Assembly (NCBI GenBank): GCA_028291515.1
Contig: JAQGHU010000074.1
Span: 175,051 to 239,050 of the forward strand
Direction: 5' to 3'
DNA from: Schlesneria sp.
GTDB taxonomy: Bacteria > Planctomycetota > Planctomycetia > Planctomycetales > Planctomycetaceae
DNA length: 64,000 nucleotides
The notes under the pieces were generated by a model. The model saw nothing but the letters and a program-made list of their open reading frames with translations, ran no database searches and was not told the DNA's origin. Numbering within the stretch: the first letter of the stretch is position 1; each line of letters begins with the position of its first letter. The position numbers and the translations under genes were made by a program. Shown piece after piece: positions 47,416 through 55,665 of the stretch.

Positions 47416-48186
47416 CTATTGGATGACAACACTCATGCCGCCGTCGGCCATCACGATCGCTCCGACAATGAAGCTGGCTTTATCCGACGCGAGAAACGCG
47501 ACGACATTCGCGATCTCTACTGGCTCGGCCGCCCGCTTTATCGGCGCAAGCTTGCCGTGCTCCGCGAGGAACTCGCGGCCATCGGAGCGGAACGTGTTGA
47601 GCAAATTCGTGACGACGTCCCCCGAGCCGACGGCATTGATGCGGATGCCATGCTCGATCACCTCCAGCGCGAGTGTCCGCGTAATCTGGGCGAGTGCCCC
47701 TTTCGCTGCGGGGTAGGCCGAAATCCCTGGGAATGTGAAAAAACACGCGTATGAACCGACATTGACGATGGCACCAGTCTTGTTCGGAATCATCGCCTTG
47801 AGCGCCTCTCGGGAATGCAGGAAGAGGCCCGTCGCCGAGATGTTAAGAATGGAGTTCCACTCATCGAGAGTCATATCGACTGCATTTTTGTAAACAATAC
47901 TTGCAGCATTGTTCACGAGAATGTCGAGCTTGCCGAACCGCTCGATGGCGAGTGCGACGACCTCTTTGGCCGCTGACTCGGTCGCGACATCGCCGATGAA
48001 CGGCACAATCCGGGGGTCACCTTCAAAAACTTCTGCCACCTTCGGATTGATGTCCTCGGCCACGACCGACGCGCCTTCCGCCGCGAACAGTTTGGCCGTC
48101 GCCATGCCGATACCACTCGCGGCACCGGTGACGATCACCACTTTACCTTCAAAGGCCCTTCCCTTCTCGCCAGTTGATGGGTTCAT
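47416..48186 (-). CDS. short-chain dehydrogenase/reductase
   Basis: A 256-residue classical SDR. Cofactor motif VTGAASGIGMATAKLF at about residues 20-35, NNAASIV at the NNAG position, a catalytic Ser in the IVNVGSYACFF strand, and the YPAAK (YxxxK) catalytic pair. The Asp in VVAEDINPK suggests NAD(H). It resembles 3-oxoacyl-ACP reductase-like or glucose dehydrogenase-like SDRs; substrate unknown. ATG at 48186 with GAGGAG. A TetR regulator is divergent from it, with a palindrome between the two genes. Confidence 0.9.
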   Translation of the reverse strand: MNPSTGEKGRAFEGKVVIVTGAASGIGMATAKLFAAEGASVVAEDINPKVAEVFEGDPRIVPFIGDVATESAAKEVVALAIERFGKLDILVNNAASIVYKNAVDMTLDEWNSILNISATGLFLHSREALKAMIPNKTGAIVNVGSYACFFTFPGISAYPAAKGALAQITRTLALEVIEHGIRINAVGSGDVVTNLLNTFRSDGREFLAEHGKLAPIKRAAEPVEIANVVAFLASDKASFIVGAIVMADGGMSVVIQ

Positions 48187-48260
48187 CTGACTACTCCTCG
48201 ATAATTACTTGCCAAGAAGACCGACCCACTCATAGCCGGGAGCCCACCCTGGAGAATATA

Positions 48261-48278
48261 ATACGCTACGCACCGTAT
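48261..48278. promoter_or_regulatory. possible TetR operator between SDR and tetR
   Basis: ATACG-N8-CGTAT (48261-48265 and 48274-48278) is an inverted repeat in the 163-nt gap between the divergent SDR and TetR genes. Arms are short (5 bp) and the spacer is not symmetric, so support is weaker than for the efflux operator, but the position is right for autoregulation and control of the SDR gene. Confidence 0.45.
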
Positions 48279-48349
48279 CGAATCAACCACTTTTTTGGCC
48301 CCCAGTAGGTTTGCTGCGTCCGAATGAAAGGGCGCCGAAGGACTGGAAA

Positions 48350-48979
48350 ATGTCTGACAATCCGAGGCGACCTAAATCGACAAGTCCGGGACGCCCGCGC
48401 AGTGATGAGACGACCAACGCGATCATGCAGGCCGCGCTGTCGCTCGGGGAGGAAAATGGTTTTGCGGGCCTTTCGATCGAAGGCGTAGCAGCCCGCGCGG
48501 GTGTTGCCAAAACCACGATCTACCGACGGTGGCCCAACGTTTGGTCTATTGTGACCGACGCATTCCTCGCTGACTTGACTCGACTCGCACCCATCCAGAC
48601 AAGAGCAACAACTCGCGAGAGCATCATTGCATCAATGCAGTTGTTGGCTCGCGCGTATAACGGGCGACTTGGTCGGATCATTCGCCCTCTGCTAGGGCAG
48701 GCACAACTCGACCCTGCTCTAAAAAAGGTAATCCGAGATCGATGGGTGATCCCCAGACGCCAAGCCGCATTGGCGATTATCCAGGCTGGTATTTCACGTG
48801 GTGAAATCCGCTCAGACATTCCACCGGACGCAATACTTGACGCGTTGTATGGGCCGTTCTACCACCGCCTGTTGCTACCCTACGACGAAGGGGAGTCAAT
48901 CTCTGTGGGGTACGTTGATGCGATCGTTGAAGCCGTGTTTGGCGGTATTGCCGATTTCAAAAACGGTCGACGCACCTAG
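48350..48979 (+). CDS. TetR-family transcriptional regulator
   Basis: A 209-residue regulator with a helix-turn-helix at about residues 20-64: TTNAIMQAALSLGEENGFAG, then IEGVAARAGVAKTTIYRRWP. The C-terminal domain is helical (AALAIIQAGISRGEIRSDIP) and likely binds an unknown ligand. The ATG at 48350 (MSDNPRRPK) fits best; the frame extends to 48311 without homology. It is divergent from the SDR gene and probably controls it and itself. Confidence 0.9.
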   Translation: MSDNPRRPKSTSPGRPRSDETTNAIMQAALSLGEENGFAGLSIEGVAARAGVAKTTIYRRWPNVWSIVTDAFLADLTRLAPIQTRATTRESIIASMQLLARAYNGRLGRIIRPLLGQAQLDPALKKVIRDRWVIPRRQAALAIIQAGISRGEIRSDIPPDAILDALYGPFYHRLLLPYDEGESISVGYVDAIVEAVFGGIADFKNGRRT

Positions 48980-49299
48980 GCCAGCGCGGCAGGTCAGACG
49001 GGATGGCATTGTTCGATCGTCGCCGCAAGAGTGAGTCGACATCGGCACAGACTTGCCCAGGATCGGCTCAAAGGAAAGTTGGACGAATATCTGGCAGGCG
49101 ACTGACGTACGATTTACCCTGTCCATTCAAGCGATTTGAGAGCAACAATGGCTATGATGCCGTACTTGTTAACAGGTCTAGGCATCGGAATGAATGCAGG
49201 CCCCTCCGTTCCTGGCGAAGCCATGTTTGCGAATGTCGCGAATTTCCGGCCGACCTGCACTGAATTACTCTCAAGTAATGATTTAACGAAAGAAACGAA
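48980..49299. other. intergenic region upstream of wrbA
   Basis: A 320-nt gap between same-strand tetR and wrbA genes. It probably contains the wrbA promoter. I see no terminator, operator or convincing gene; a short open frame from 49148 runs into wrbA in another frame and was not accepted. Confidence 0.35.
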
Positions 49300-49899
49300 A
49301 TGCCAAAGATTCTAGTCCTTTACTATTCGATGTACGGTCATGTCGAAACGATGGCGGGCGCGGTTGCCGAAGGGGCTCGGTCGGTGGACGGTGCCGAAGT
49401 CATCCTCAAACGTGTCCCCGAAACGATGCCACCGGACGTGGCCCAAAAGTACGGAGCAAAGCTCGATCAGTCGGCACCGGTCGCTTCGCCGAAAGAACTT
49501 GGGGATTACGACGCGATCATCTTTGGCTCGCCCACCCGTTTTGGAAATATGACCGCCCAGATGCGCAACTTCCTCGACCAAACCGGAGGCCTCTGGGTGC
49601 AAGGGACACTCGTCGGCAAGGTCGGCAGTGTTTTCACCAGTACCGGGACCGGTGGCGGCAACGAAAGCACGATTATCAGCTTCGTCACCACCTTGATGCA
49701 CCATGGCCTGATCTACGTAGGGTTGCCCTATGCCTGCCCTGAACTGTCCGACATCACCGAAGTCAAAGGTGGTTCACCCTGGGGGGCCGCCACTATCGCG
49801 GGCGCAGACGGAAGTCGACAGCCCAGCGCGAAAGAGTTGGCAATGGCCCGTTTCCAAGGCAATCACGTCGCCAGTATCGCCAAGAAGCTGTTTGGGTGA
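49300..49899 (+). CDS. wrbA: NAD(P)H:quinone oxidoreductase WrbA
   Basis: A 199-residue flavodoxin-like quinone reductase. FMN-binding loop [20 protein letters not shown] at residues 3-22, then [36 protein letters not shown] and the closing [11 protein letters not shown] and [12 protein letters not shown], all WrbA hallmarks. It makes hydroquinones in two-electron steps, limiting semiquinone radicals. Length is standard. ATG at 49300. A long inverted repeat lies 200 nt after its stop. Confidence 0.95.
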   Translation: MPKILVLYYSMYGHVETMAGAVAEGARSVDGAEVILKRVPETMPPDVAQKYGAKLDQSAPVASPKELGDYDAIIFGSPTRFGNMTAQMRNFLDQTGGLWVQGTLVGKVGSVFTSTGTGGGNESTIISFVTTLMHHGLIYVGLPYACPELSDITEVKGGSPWGAATIAGADGSRQPSAKELAMARFQGNHVASIAKKLFG

Positions 49900-50206
49900 G
49901 GTCGTTTTCGGATCGATGACATTTGGAAGATGCTCATCGACGTGGATCTGCCCGGAAACGGTAAGGCAATATTCCGTTGATCTTGATCGGGCGCGTTTCT
50001 GCCTCGAAACCATGAAGCACGTGCCACTGTTTCGCCTGTCTCGAGCCAAACAGTGCTGGTGGCGATCAACCAGCCATCGCTCGAACCGCCAAAGAAAAAG
50101 AGCGGAGAGAGTAGAAATCAGACTGAGTAGAGCCGATCAGGCTCGCTTCCGTCTACTTTCTGCTCTCTCCGCTCTACTCACCATTATTTGCCGCAACGGC
50201 AAAAAA
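49900..50206. other. wrbA-tRNA intergenic region with long inverted repeat
   Basis: A 307-nt gap between wrbA (plus) and tRNA-Pro (minus). It contains the purine-rich inverted repeat at 50099-50175 and, immediately before the tRNA end, a GCCG-TTG-CGGC hairpin (50190-50200) that with the T-run on the minus strand should terminate the tRNA transcript. The first 200 nt hold nothing recognisable. Confidence 0.5.
50099..50175 (+). terminator. long purine/pyrimidine inverted repeat after wrbA
   Basis: AGAGCGGAGAGAG(T)AGAAA (50099-50117) pairs with TTTCTGCTCTCTCCGCTCT (50157-50175) with a single mismatch; TGAGTAGAG (50124) also complements CTCTACTCA (50171), giving an alternative fold. It may act as a terminator of wrbA or a stability element; no clear T-run follows. 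Confidence 0.5.
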
Positions 50207-50281
50207 TCGGGCTGACAGGATTCGAACCTGCGACCTCTTGACCCCCAGTCAAGCGCGCTAGCCAAGCTGCGCCACAACCCG
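50207..50281 (-). tRNA. tRNA-Pro(GGG)
   Basis: A 75-nt tRNA on the minus strand. The acceptor stem CGGGTTG pairs with CAGCCCG (one G-T pair), discriminator A. The anticodon arm CTTGA-CTGGGGG-TCAAG has loop CTGGGGG, giving anticodon GGG, which reads proline codons CCC/CCU. The T arm has the standard GGTTCGAATCC. The CCA end is not encoded: a T-run follows directly, then a hairpin, which should terminate transcription. Confidence 0.95.
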
Positions 50282-50589
50282 TTGTGACTGACTCCACGCT
50301 TAACGAAGACTTTTTCCTCGTGAGAGTGGCACCCAGCGGCAGCACTATCGCGGCTGCTGAGCCGGAATGCAAGTCTTTGACACGATCCCGGTTGGCAGGT
50401 TCGCGGGGCTCGTTTCCTGCTAGTTCTGCGGCAGGATTGGCCGGAGTTGGTGTTGACCTGTCTGGGCATTTCTGAGAAATCCCGTTTGATCGACGCGGAT
50501 CGGCGGAATTGACCGGTCTGCGCCGTAAAGGAATCGCGAACTCGCGGTTCAAAACACTAGGGTTTCCAGGTCTCAAGACGAGGCACGTC

Positions 50590-51744
50590 GTGCGAATTCC
50601 ATTTCTGGTGGTCGTGGCCGTACTAGCGGCACATGCTCCCTCAGCCCTGGGCCAGTCGAGTCCGCAGACCGCGTTTGACCCGGCTGCAATGTTCGGTCAT
50701 TCGACCGAGCTGCCGGCCCCACGTATGGCTATGCCGGCGGTCTTCCAGGCCAATAGATCGCCGTCCGATCCAGTCATTCGCGGGCAAAGTCCGCAGACGT
50801 TTGAAACGCCGCCGATCAATTCGCCGATGATACCACCTGGCGGATCGGCACCATATTACGATGGTGGGAACTTGCGAGATCCGTTTCTCTACGGCGATCC
50901 CGTACTCGGCAATCAGCCTGGATCAACGATTCTCTCGGGGATCAACGGCCCTCAACCGTATCGGATGGGGTTCACTCCCCGAATGGACTTCACTTACTTG
51001 GCGCCCGCGGGTGCTCAAAGTCCGGGAAATGGACGGTTCTCTTCGACGGAAACAAACTTCGAACTCGCGCATACGTCGCAGGTCGGCCCCGGCTGGATCT
51101 TCACGAATGCCCCACAGGCAGGCGTTCGATTGTGGGACGGCCCCGGCAGTCCGTCGTTGCCAGGCTCGGTCTATCGCTTGGGCTGGGACTTAACATTGGC
51201 GACACCGATTGTCGGATTGTGGAGCATGCAACTCAATTTCAATCCGTCTTTGGATACGGACTTCAATGGTGGATTGGGTCGCGAAGCACTGCAATTGGAC
51301 GGCAATGCCATGCTGTTCTATCGCGCATCACCACAGTGGATGATCGTCTTGGGAGCCGGGTACTGGGACCGTGTCGACAAAATCATCCTGCCGTATGCCG
51401 GGGTGGTGTGGAACCCGAACGATCAGTGGGAAGTCCGCCTGCTGTTTCCGAAGTCGCGAATCAGCTACTTCCTGGGCAACATCAACCACGGAGCTCATTG
51501 GCTGTATGCGAGCGGCGAATACCACGTCGAGTCCTATCAGATCAATCAGCCCGGCGTCTCATCGCAACAGCAAGTGCAGATGCAGGACTGGCGTTTTGCC
51601 GTCGGTGTGCGCAGCGATCACGTCACCTATGACAAGTTCATCGAACTCGGTGTCGTCTTCGGCAGGAACGTCGACTTCCTCAAGCAGACTCCAGGATTCA
51701 ATCTGAACGATACCCTGATGCTGCGAGCCGGGGTTAAGTTCTAA
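50590..51744 (+). CDS. outer-membrane beta-barrel-like secreted protein
   Basis: A 384-residue exported protein of uncertain family. The signal peptide is RIPFLVVVAVLAAHAPSALG. A Pro/Gly/Ser-rich region to about residue 130 precedes a repeated strand pattern (TPRMDFTYLAPAG, TNFELAHTSQVGPGWIF, YRLGWDLTLATPIVGLWSMQ, MLFYRASPQWMIVLGAGYW), and it ends LMLRAGVKF, with the aromatic C-terminal residue typical of outer-membrane barrels. The GTG at 50590 begins the signal peptide and has GAGG upstream; a TTG at 50509 would add 27 non-signal residues. Probable porin- or DUF-type barrel; substrate unknown. Confidence 0.8.
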   Translation: MRIPFLVVVAVLAAHAPSALGQSSPQTAFDPAAMFGHSTELPAPRMAMPAVFQANRSPSDPVIRGQSPQTFETPPINSPMIPPGGSAPYYDGGNLRDPFLYGDPVLGNQPGSTILSGINGPQPYRMGFTPRMDFTYLAPAGAQSPGNGRFSSTETNFELAHTSQVGPGWIFTNAPQAGVRLWDGPGSPSLPGSVYRLGWDLTLATPIVGLWSMQLNFNPSLDTDFNGGLGREALQLDGNAMLFYRASPQWMIVLGAGYWDRVDKIILPYAGVVWNPNDQWEVRLLFPKSRISYFLGNINHGAHWLYASGEYHVESYQINQPGVSSQQQVQMQDWRFAVGVRSDHVTYDKFIELGVVFGRNVDFLKQTPGFNLNDTLMLRAGVKF

Positions 51745-51845
51745 TCGGTTTAATCGCCAATCCGTTATTTTCAACAAGCAGACCGAATGCTCGGCGATGT
51801 CATGCTGACAGCAACTTTTGAACTATCGACCGAGAGGAATTTACG

Positions 51846-52814
51846 GTGTCGAACGGAGCTTTAGGAATCATTCTGGCGGCGGGCAAGAGCACTCGGATGA
51901 AGTCGGCTCTGCCTAAGGTGCTGCACGAAGTCTGTGGCAGACCGATGATCGAATACGTGCTGGACGCAGCGCGTGCGTCCGGTGTCTCGCGGATCGTGGC
52001 CGTCGTGGGTCACCGCGCTGAACTGGTTCAGGCCGAACTTTCTCGACATGCCGATGTCGTGTTTGCTCTTCAGGCGGAACAGAAAGGGACGGGGCACGCG
52101 ATCATGATGTGCCGCGACCAGTTGGCAACGCACGATGGGCCCGTGCTGGTGCTCGCGGGTGATACGCCGCTCCTGAAAAGTGAATCATTAGTGGGACTGC
52201 TGAAAGCACAATCCGATTCCAACGCCGCGGCCGTGATTGGCACAACAGACACACAGGCGAACCAAGGCCTGGGACGCATTGTTCGGGATTCCGCGGGCAA
52301 GTTTGATCGAATCGTGGAAGAACGCGACGCCACTGCCGAACAGAAAGGTATCCAAGAGATCAACACAGGCTGTTACGCCTTCGATTCCAAGTCGCTGCTC
52401 TCGGCATTGGACCGCATTCGCCCTGACAACAACCAGGCCGAGTACTATCTGACGGATTGTCCGCTGGTGTTGAAGCGAGACGGTAAAACGGTCGTTGCCG
52501 CCAAGGTCTTCGACGTGTCCGAAGCGATGGGCGTCAACACACGAGCCCAATTGGCCGATGTGACCCGCGCAATTCAGCAATCGAATCTGTCGCGACTGAT
52601 GGCAAACGGAGTTTCCATCTCGGTCCCGGAACTGACGTATATCGATCCCCGAGCGGTCATTGGTGCCGACACCGTGATACTTCCGTTCACTTACATTCAC
52701 GGTCCAGTCGTGATCGGCGCCGATTGCCGGATCGGACCGCATGTCGTGCTGCGAGGGAAGGTCGAAGTTCCTGCCGGAACCGAAGTTGCGCCGTTCACAT
52801 CGCTGCAGGGTTAA
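51846..52814 (+). CDS. glmU: UDP-GlcNAc pyrophosphorylase domain of GlmU (short form)
   Basis: A 322-residue protein covering the uridylyltransferase half of GlmU and only the first hexapeptide coils: IILAAGKSTRMKSALPKVLHEV at the start, AEQKGTGHAIM, LVLAGDTPLL, QEINTGCYAFD and NQAEYYLTDCP, then the left-handed helix repeats ADTVILPFTYIHGPVVIGADCRIGPHVV. It would make UDP-GlcNAc from GlcNAc-1-phosphate and UTP. The C-terminal acetyltransferase half (about 120 residues in the usual 450-residue enzyme) is missing, so GlcN-1-P acetylation must be done elsewhere or differently. GTG start at 51846. prs follows on the same strand, a known glmU neighbour. Confidence 0.9.
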   Translation: MSNGALGIILAAGKSTRMKSALPKVLHEVCGRPMIEYVLDAARASGVSRIVAVVGHRAELVQAELSRHADVVFALQAEQKGTGHAIMMCRDQLATHDGPVLVLAGDTPLLKSESLVGLLKAQSDSNAAAVIGTTDTQANQGLGRIVRDSAGKFDRIVEERDATAEQKGIQEINTGCYAFDSKSLLSALDRIRPDNNQAEYYLTDCPLVLKRDGKTVVAAKVFDVSEAMGVNTRAQLADVTRAIQQSNLSRLMANGVSISVPELTYIDPRAVIGADTVILPFTYIHGPVVIGADCRIGPHVVLRGKVEVPAGTEVAPFTSLQG

Positions 52815-52888
52815 GCGCGCCTCAGCGAAAATGTAGTCAGCGAACCGAACGATCAAATCGCTGTATCTGGCAGACTCAAGCCTGCGGG

Positions 52889-52914
52889 AAATCGCATTTT
52901 TTGAATTGCGATTT
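52889..52914. terminator. possible glmU terminator hairpin
   Basis: AAATCGCA (52889-52896) pairs with TGCGATTT (52907-52914), loop of 10 nt that is T-rich. It lies 75 nt after the glmU stop and upstream of prs. A-rich/T-rich flanks support an intrinsic terminator, but the stem is only 8 bp with few GC pairs. Confidence 0.35.
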
Positions 52915-53047
52915 GCATCCTGCAATTCCTTAGTTCATTGCGACAAACTCCGTTGTGCGGCTTGCGTTTGGCAGGGGCTTGGCTGAAAATGCGGCCCCGT
53001 TTTGACCGCCCTCCTTCCATGCCCATGATCGGTTCAGCAGCGTATTC

Positions 53048-53995
53048 ATGCACGACGAACTCTGTATTCTGAGTGGCCGCGCGAACCCGAAACTCGCCGC
53101 CGAAATCGCTTCCTACTTGGGAATTGGCCTGGGAGCAGTGGAACTGGGAAATTTTCCGGATGGAGAAATCTCTGTCCGGCTTGATCAGAACGTGCGTGGG
53201 CGGGATGTGTTCCTGATTCAGCCCACCGGTCCATCGGTCAACGAGAACCTGATGGAACTGCTGATTCTAATTGATACCTGCAAGCGTGCCAGCGCGGCTC
53301 GTATCACGGCTGTGCTGCCTTATTACGGATATGCGCGGCAGGACCGCAAGGATATGGGTCGCGTTCCCATTACAGCCAAGCTGGTCGCGAACCTGATCAC
53401 GAAGGCCGGAGCTGATCGGGTGCTGGCGATGGACCTGCATGCCGCTCAGATCCAAGGTTTCTTTGACTGCCCCGTGGACCACCTGTATGCCGCTCCGATC
53501 TTGGACGACTACTTCCGGTCATTGAATCTATCGAAAGAAAACCTGGTTATCGTCAGCCCTGACGAAGGCAGCATTAAGCGATCACTACAGCATGTCGACC
53601 ACCTCGGCGGCAGCTTTGCGATTGTCGATAAGCGACGCGCGAATGCCTTTGAGACTCGCCAGGAAAATCTGATCGGCGGCCCCATCGGCGGAAAAACGTG
53701 CATCATTTTCGATGACATGATCACCACGGGCGGATCGATGGCGGGGGCCGTGAAAACGATTCATCAGCACGGAGCCAGTCGCATCTATGTTGGTGCCACT
53801 CACGCGGTCTTCTGCGGCCAGGCTGCTAAGCGATTGGGCGAAGCACCAATCGTTGAAATCGTGGTCACGAACAGTCTGCCGTTGAAACCCGAGCAGATGC
53901 TGCCGAACATTCGAGTTGTCTCCGTCGCCCCACTGCTGGGTGAAGCGATCCGGCGTATCCATCGCAACGAATCGGTCAGCTACCTGTTTGACTGA
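53048..53995 (+). CDS. prs: ribose-phosphate pyrophosphokinase
   Basis: Makes PRPP from ribose 5-phosphate and ATP for nucleotide, His and Trp synthesis. The 315-residue protein has NFPDGEISVRLDQNVRGRDV, the ATP/flexible loop YYGYARQDRKD, DLHAAQIQGFFD, VSPDEGS and the PRPP-binding loop DDMITTGGSMAGA; all are class I PRPP synthetase marks. The length is normal. ATG at 53048. It is 233 nt downstream of glmU; the glmU-prs order occurs in many bacteria. Confidence 0.96.
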   Translation: MHDELCILSGRANPKLAAEIASYLGIGLGAVELGNFPDGEISVRLDQNVRGRDVFLIQPTGPSVNENLMELLILIDTCKRASAARITAVLPYYGYARQDRKDMGRVPITAKLVANLITKAGADRVLAMDLHAAQIQGFFDCPVDHLYAAPILDDYFRSLNLSKENLVIVSPDEGSIKRSLQHVDHLGGSFAIVDKRRANAFETRQENLIGGPIGGKTCIIFDDMITTGGSMAGAVKTIHQHGASRIYVGATHAVFCGQAAKRLGEAPIVEIVVTNSLPLKPEQMLPNIRVVSVAPLLGEAIRRIHRNESVSYLFD

Positions 53996-54022
53996 TTGGT
54001 CCGTGATGTATGATGGCTCGGT

Positions 54023-54748
54023 ATGGCTTCGAATCTCGTTTCAACACTGCAGGCGAATCTGAATCGCGTTCAAGAGCGAATCGACAACGCTTGCGCCCGT
54101 GCAGGTCGCACACCTGACGAAGTAACGCTGGTCGCCGTCACCAAGTATGCGGAACTCGATTGGGTGCGAGCCCTGATTGACCTCGGCGTTCTCGACCTGG
54201 GAGAAAGCCGACCGCAGCAGCTTGTCTCGCGCGCCCAGGATCTTCCGAAAGAAGTCCGCTGGCATATGATCGGGCACCTGCAGCGGAACAAAGTCGATCT
54301 GTTGCTCCCTGTCGCGAATCGTCTGCATTCCGTTGATTCGGTTCGCTTGCTGCAAGCCATCGATAAAGAAGCCAAGAAGCAACAATCGAGCATCGCGGCG
54401 ATTCCTCGGGTACTTCTCGAGGTCAATGTGTCTGGCGAGAAATCAAAAGACGGCTTCGATCCAGCGGAACTCCAATCATCATGGCCGGACATCTGCCGAC
54501 TCGATTCGATCGCTATTGAAGGGCTAATGACGATGGCACCTCTTAGCGAAGACGATGATTCGGCCAGAGCGGTATTTCGATCACTGCGTCTTCTCCGCGA
54601 TCAGTTGGTCGATGCTGGTAGCGGTCATCTGACGCTGCCTGACCTATCGATGGGAATGAGTGGCGACTTCGGGCTTGGCATCGAAGAAGGGGCCACGCTT
54701 GTCCGAGTCGGCAGCAGTCTATTCGAAGGCCTGCCGAGCAATTATTGA
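54023..54748 (+). CDS. PLP homeostasis protein, YggS/PROSC family
   Basis: A 241-residue TIM-barrel PLP-binding protein. The PLP lysine is K41 in TLVAVTKYAELDWVRAL; next are LDLGESRPQQLVSRA, WHMIGHLQRNKVDLL, RVLLEVNVSGEKSKDGF, EGLMTMAPLSEDDDSAR and LSMGMSGDFGLGIEEGATLVRVGSSLF, all conserved in the family. It buffers pyridoxal phosphate and affects amino-acid and cofactor balance rather than catalysing a known reaction. It follows prs on the same strand by 27 nt and converges on the transporter gene. Confidence 0.92.
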   Translation: MASNLVSTLQANLNRVQERIDNACARAGRTPDEVTLVAVTKYAELDWVRALIDLGVLDLGESRPQQLVSRAQDLPKEVRWHMIGHLQRNKVDLLLPVANRLHSVDSVRLLQAIDKEAKKQQSSIAAIPRVLLEVNVSGEKSKDGFDPAELQSSWPDICRLDSIAIEGLMTMAPLSEDDDSARAVFRSLRLLRDQLVDAGSGHLTLPDLSMGMSGDFGLGIEEGATLVRVGSSLFEGLPSNY

Positions 54749-54749
54749 A

Positions 54750-55646
54750 TCACAAAGGCTCGCTCACCTGATACGGATGTGCTGAAGCTCCGATGACGAC
54801 TGCGGCCAGGATCAACGCCCCGCCGCACAATGTCCTGAGCGATGGATATTCACCAAGCAGTATCCAGGCGAACAGACCTCCATAGATAGATTCCATGGCG
54901 CTCACGATGCTCGCCAGTTGGACCCGAATGTTGACCAGGCTTTGAATGAACAGGAAATGCGCGAGGGCAGTGAAGACGACGCCGAGTAAAACCAGCAACA
55001 GCCAATCGCGGATGGCCAACGGCTCGTAGTACAGTGGAAGCAGCGTCACCATGGCAAGAGCGGCAAATAGATTCTGACCCGCCGCAATCGTCACCGGCGG
55101 TAGGTCTGCTGCGAAATGGCGATTCATCAGGATGACAGCCGCGAAGCTGATCCCCGACAAGACTCCCCAGGCAACGCCGACTGTGGCGGCATCGTTCGGA
55201 TCGAAATTCGGAGTCAACACAGCTAACCCCACCAGGACCAGGAGGGCGGTCACCACATCAACGCGGCGTCTTGGCTCGCGAAAAATGATCGGCTCGACAA
55301 GGGTGACGAAGACCGGGAAGCTTGAATAGGACAGCAGCGCGATTGCGACGGACGAAGTACGAATCGACTGATAGAAGGTCACCCAATGAAACGCCAACAA
55401 GAGGCCCGGCCAGGCGAGTTTCAGGAATCTTCGAAACAAAGTGTCGGGACGGGGCAATAGGCCTGTCGCGAAGAGAACCGCAAAGGCTGCAGTGCCGAAC
55501 ACGGTGCGACCCATGACGATCATCAACGCCGAGGCCGCCGTCACTTTTCCCAAGAGACCGGCCAGGCCAAACAGAGCCACCGCGACGTTCAGTTGCAACA
55601 TTGCTTGGCGACTACTGACCACGGCATGTTCTCGCGCACTCGTCAT
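54750..55646 (-). CDS. EamA/DMT-family membrane transporter
   Basis: A 298-residue drug/metabolite transporter-like protein with ten predicted helices and two EamA repeats: LNVAVALFGLAGLLGKVTAA, the EPIIFREPRRRVDVVTALLVL end of repeat 1 with the glutamate typical of DMT proteins, and LFIQSLVNIRVQLASIVSAMESIYGGLFAWILLGE in repeat 2. Substrate unknown (often amino acids or metabolites). The ATG at 55646 is used; the longer open frame has no helix. It follows the DinG-like gene with a 19-nt gap and converges on the PLP gene. Confidence 0.85.
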   Translation of the reverse strand: MTSAREHAVVSSRQAMLQLNVAVALFGLAGLLGKVTAASALMIVMGRTVFGTAAFAVLFATGLLPRPDTLFRRFLKLAWPGLLLAFHWVTFYQSIRTSSVAIALLSYSSFPVFVTLVEPIIFREPRRRVDVVTALLVLVGLAVLTPNFDPNDAATVGVAWGVLSGISFAAVILMNRHFAADLPPVTIAAGQNLFAALAMVTLLPLYYEPLAIRDWLLLVLLGVVFTALAHFLFIQSLVNIRVQLASIVSAMESIYGGLFAWILLGEYPSLRTLCGGALILAAVVIGASAHPYQVSEPL

Positions 55647-55665
55647 TCGATTCGCTCTACAAGCG

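Noticed and set aside
49148..49318. Short plus-strand frame overlapping the start of wrbA
   Set aside because: It runs out of frame into wrbA and has no ribosome site or conserved pattern.
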